NCBI GenBank assembly: GCA_964410965.1
Contig: CAYPIY010000003.1
Span: 434,001 to 498,000 of the forward strand
Length of the DNA: 64,000 nt
Origin: JBBIRG01 sp964410965
GTDB taxonomy: Bacteria > CLD3 > SB21 > JBBIRG01
Direction: 5' to 3'
Positions 61,521 to 64,000 of this stretch are shown piece by piece. The notes under the pieces are model-generated. The model made no database searches. It saw only the letters and a list, made by a program, of their open reading frames with translations, and had not been told where the DNA came from. Position 1 is the stretch's first letter. Each line of letters opens with the position of its first letter. Position numbers and translations under genes: made by a program.

Positions 61521-62681
61521 TTACAGGTCTAATAAAAAATTAACCTGATTAAGTAGTTCAGTAATTAATGTATCAAATATCACTTCATTGTTTTCATTTG
61601 TGCTGCACAAGGATAAACGTGAATTTATAGATTCAAGAGTTATCTTTCTTTTCTCATCTGGTATTAAGTGACAAGTAAGGATCCTGTAATCGTACAAAAC
61701 AAAAAATGGACATAAATGATCGGAATTATTAATAATCTTAAGCCGTTCTCTTATCCAATGTTCGAATGTCTTAAGAGAACCTAAAGACTTCGTATCAAGT
61801 TTAGTATTAATATTTCGTAAATCATTCTTAATATCTGCAATATTCAGGCTCTCAACAAAAATCATATTGAGCGATTCAATAGCCGGTCCGACATGTTTAT
61901 CCTCCCAAAAAACCGGTCTATGAAGGTTTTCAATAATTTTACTTATTTCACCTTCCAGCTTAAAAAGATACCAGCCATAGGTTTTGAATATCTTTTCATT
62001 TAGGGCTTTGCGTTGAGAGATTAAACTATGAAGGGGTGATAAGTCGGCAAATTCAGTTTCAATTTGAGCGTTATAAAACTCTGAATGTATATCATGATCC
62101 GATTCACAATTTTCAGACCGAAGATAATAAATTTCCGATTCGGGTAACTTTGCTATATCTCCTAACCACATGATAACCTTTTTGTTTCTGTTTATTCCAA
62201 AACTTATATACCATTTATTATCGAACCAAATATCGCCATAGGTTTGTGCAAACAGATCGAGATGATATTCTGGGTGCTGAATATATTTATTTAATACAGC
62301 CATACTGAAAAAAACCGGCGTCAGATATCCTTTTTCCCAAGGACGTGTCAGACCTGGAATGTATTCATAATCCACGTCCGAATACAAAAAATTAAACTTT
62401 TCAGCAAAAGAGTAACGTGCGTTGTACCGATCAGAGCGGGAAATATTGATATGTTTTTCATTTTTCTTTATGGAGTTTTCAACAAAATATTTAATCATAT
62501 ACTTTGTTCGATCCGGATAGAATAATTTCCCGTTAATTTCATTCTTTAGAACAGGAATACCTTCAAGAAATACTTGAATTCCCTCTACTTCAATTGTGTG
62601 ATTATCGAAACAAAGTTGAAGCGGCTGATGGGATTCATCATCAAAGTATCTTTGTACTTGGTTAAAATTGATAACATCCAT
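61521..62681 (-). CDS. Unrecognised hypothetical protein (386 aa)
   Basis: A 386-residue protein without signal peptide or membrane segments. It contains PWEKGYLTPVFFSMAVLNKY, FGINRNKKVIMWLGDIAKLP and SENCESDHDIHSEFYNAQIE, which look like conserved blocks, with many aromatic and charged residues and a C-terminal half of helices. I cannot name a family. A good SD (GGAG) precedes the ATG. The gene is much more AT-rich than its neighbours, uses AT-rich codons, and sits in an AT-rich island, which suggests acquisition from elsewhere. Defence or mobile-element origin is possible, without direct evidence. Confidence 0.72.
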   Translation of the reverse strand: MDVINFNQVQRYFDDESHQPLQLCFDNHTIEVEGIQVFLEGIPVLKNEINGKLFYPDRTKYMIKYFVENSIKKNEKHINISRSDRYNARYSFAEKFNFLYSDVDYEYIPGLTRPWEKGYLTPVFFSMAVLNKYIQHPEYHLDLFAQTYGDIWFDNKWYISFGINRNKKVIMWLGDIAKLPESEIYYLRSENCESDHDIHSEFYNAQIETEFADLSPLHSLISQRKALNEKIFKTYGWYLFKLEGEISKIIENLHRPVFWEDKHVGPAIESLNMIFVESLNIADIKNDLRNINTKLDTKSLGSLKTFEHWIRERLKIINNSDHLCPFFVLYDYRILTCHLIPDEKRKITLESINSRLSLCSTNENNEVIFDTLITELLNQVNFLLDL

Positions 62682-62751
62682 ATATATACTCCATTAAAAT
62701 AATTTCGACTTCAGGCTATCATGATACGCTTTCACTTCCCGTCCAATTTAC

Positions 62752-64000
62752 TCAAAATTTATATCCTATATTCAGATACGTCAGAAAAGAGTGTTCATCA
62801 CTGGTCATTCCGCTTAATTCGACGGGTCCGATAAATGTTTCCATTCCAAGAGTTAATCCTGCGCCGTGAATGGGTTTATTAAAACGATAGGGCTGCGTAT
62901 AATGATTATCCGTCTTTCCCATATTCCAGGTAGCGGTTAAGTAACGGTGCGGCATCCACTCGCATTGGACCTCCGCCCGAATCATCTTCATATATCGATC
63001 CGTGTATTCATACGGGTGCAATCCAATAAACAGGTCATGACCACCGAGATGACCCAATAACGTCGGAACCAGTTCATTGCCGCTCATGCCGGTATATCGG
63101 ATCGTATGGTTAATAGTCCAATGCGGATGGACCGGGATATGCCAGGATAAATTTGTTTCAAATCTGCGGAATGATATTTTACTGCGAATGTCCCTACCGG
63201 TTATATCAAATCGGTTTAACCAGGTAAGTCCTCGTGTCGGGAAATAAGTTTTATCCTGAGTATCGATCAAGAAAAGTCCAAACAACGAATGGAAGATTTT
63301 TCTATCCGGGTACGCTAACGGCTGACCGACTATTTTATCAGCGTTATACCATTGCTGGCTTATTCCGACGCCCGAAACCATTTGTCTTGAAAAAACAGTG
63401 CCGATCAGCATTTCATTTCGTACAACATTTATCCTCAGATTTGACACAGGATTTCCTGACCGGTAAAGATTCATCCTGAAATTTTCATAATCGGCCGTGA
63501 TACTCATTCCCAGTCGTGGCGGGATTTCTGTTAAAACAGTGTACGAGGCATTCAACGAGAAATCCGTACTCAGTTTCATATCGGCCCTTAATACCGAGCC
63601 CCGCCGTAATACATTTCTAACAGTCGTGTTCAGTAAGACGGTTGCTTTCTCGTAAGTATCGTACCGGAAGCTGAACTGAAACTGGTGTTCCGGCCGTTCC
63701 ATAACCATAATCCTTAAACGTGTACCATTTTGGACAGGTTCAAGATGATAAGTCACTCTCTTGAATAAACCCGTTCCGTAAATTCGCAGTATGCCTTCGT
63801 CCAGTTCCGCTGCCGTAAGTATTATCGGCGCTCTGATTCCCAAATGGGTACGGATAAGTCTTTTGGACGTATAATTGGCCCCATCAATGCTGATTTTCGT
63901 GATGAGTATGGAATCGGCAAGTGCGTGTTTATGAATTTGCTTGTTTACACGTTGAATCCGGTTTAAGGAATCACGTAAAGCGATGAGTTGCGGGAGTTTT
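62752..64000 (-). CDS. Outer-membrane POTRA/beta-barrel protein, partial
   Basis: Only the C-terminal 415 residues are inside the window; the frame remains open to base 64000, so the N-terminus is outside. An apparent start at 63843 is an internal TTG, not a real start. Visible parts: a POTRA-like domain (ISIDGANYTSKRLIRTHL, EGILRIYGTGLFKRVTYHL) and a beta-barrel of the bacterial surface antigen type ending in an aromatic residue (LNIGYKF). This arrangement occurs at the end of patatin-like phospholipase (NTE/RssA-type) outer-membrane proteins and in BamA/TamA relatives; which applies cannot be seen from this part. Confidence 0.82.
   Translation of the reverse strand, partial: KLPQLIALRDSLNRIQRVNKQIHKHALADSILITKISIDGANYTSKRLIRTHLGIRAPIILTAAELDEGILRIYGTGLFKRVTYHLEPVQNGTRLRIMVMERPEHQFQFSFRYDTYEKATVLLNTTVRNVLRRGSVLRADMKLSTDFSLNASYTVLTEIPPRLGMSITADYENFRMNLYRSGNPVSNLRINVVRNEMLIGTVFSRQMVSGVGISQQWYNADKIVGQPLAYPDRKIFHSLFGLFLIDTQDKTYFPTRGLTWLNRFDITGRDIRSKISFRRFETNLSWHIPVHPHWTINHTIRYTGMSGNELVPTLLGHLGGHDLFIGLHPYEYTDRYMKMIRAEVQCEWMPHRYLTATWNMGKTDNHYTQPYRFNKPIHGAGLTLGMETFIGPVELSGMTSDEHSFLTYLNIGYKF

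Noticed and set aside
63841..63843. Start codon of the last gene at 63843
   Set aside because: The codon is TTG within an open frame that continues to the window end with a POTRA-like sequence upstream.
1..64000. CRISPR array or prophage
   Set aside because: No regularly spaced direct repeats of 24-40 bp and no phage structural or integrase genes were seen.

Overview
The window looks like part of a chromosome of a Gram-negative, respiratory bacterium of the wider FCB group (Ignavibacteriota, Calditrichota, KSB1 or Marinimicrobia rather than Bacteroidia). Support for this: outer-membrane proteins and lipoproteins, a fused CcoN-CcoO oxidase, a full-length GcvP, a giant two-propeller sensor kinase, and the order rplM-rpsI-rpsB-tsf-pyrH. 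Many genes have clear AGGAG-type ribosome binding sites, and several promoters have TTGA-type -35 and TATA-type -10 boxes 16-17 bp apart. Both features argue against a classical Bacteroidota expression system. The phylum is inference; no 16S gene is present. Most of the window appears to be near 50% GC, but 61.2-62.7 kb is clearly AT-rich.

Layout. 0.3-7 kb (minus strand): a DUF2339/DUF3999 membrane pair, then uvrA. 7.1-15.1 kb (plus): a small acidic protein, gcvP, the ribosomal/translation cluster rplM-rpsI-rpsB-tsf, pyrH, and tmRNA. 15.2-17.4 kb (minus): a PflA-like radical SAM enzyme and aroC. 17.4-25.9 kb: a DMT exporter, tRNA-Glu and tRNA-His, a DUF2085 protein, a Mrp/ApbC Fe-S carrier with a small downstream gene, a PDZ-GAF-SpoIIE phosphatase, mltG, and hypD. 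25.9-30.7 kb: a 14-blade propeller histidine kinase between hypD and hypE, then a Rieske protein. 30.8-35 kb: a lipoprotein, tryptophanase, two tandem secreted paralogues, and a DUF169 protein.

35.1-44.1 kb is an anaerobic/microaerobic respiration block: nrfH-nrfA (nitrite to ammonium), a porin, and a cbb3 oxidase set ccoS-ccoNO-ccoQ-ccoP-ccoG-ccoH. The ccoQ gene (55 codons) is easy to miss. 44.2-48.7 kb (minus) is an ABC ATPase with a permease fused to an M1-type peptidase. 48.9-54.9 kb is a metal-efflux RND operon with a small His-rich leader protein. 55.1-61.2 kb (minus) is a TetR-controlled RND drug-type efflux operon. 61.5-62.7 kb is an unrecognised AT-rich gene. The window ends inside an outer-membrane POTRA/beta-barrel protein whose reading frame stays open to the last base.

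The main non-coding observations are: a family of interspersed repeats with related inverted ends, inserted between genes that are normally tightly linked (rplM/rpsI, nrfH/nrfA, and before gcvP); a shared motif before both tetR and its presumed target operon; several operator-like inverted repeats; and a group of well-formed terminators and promoters. No CRISPR array, prophage or transposase gene was seen.
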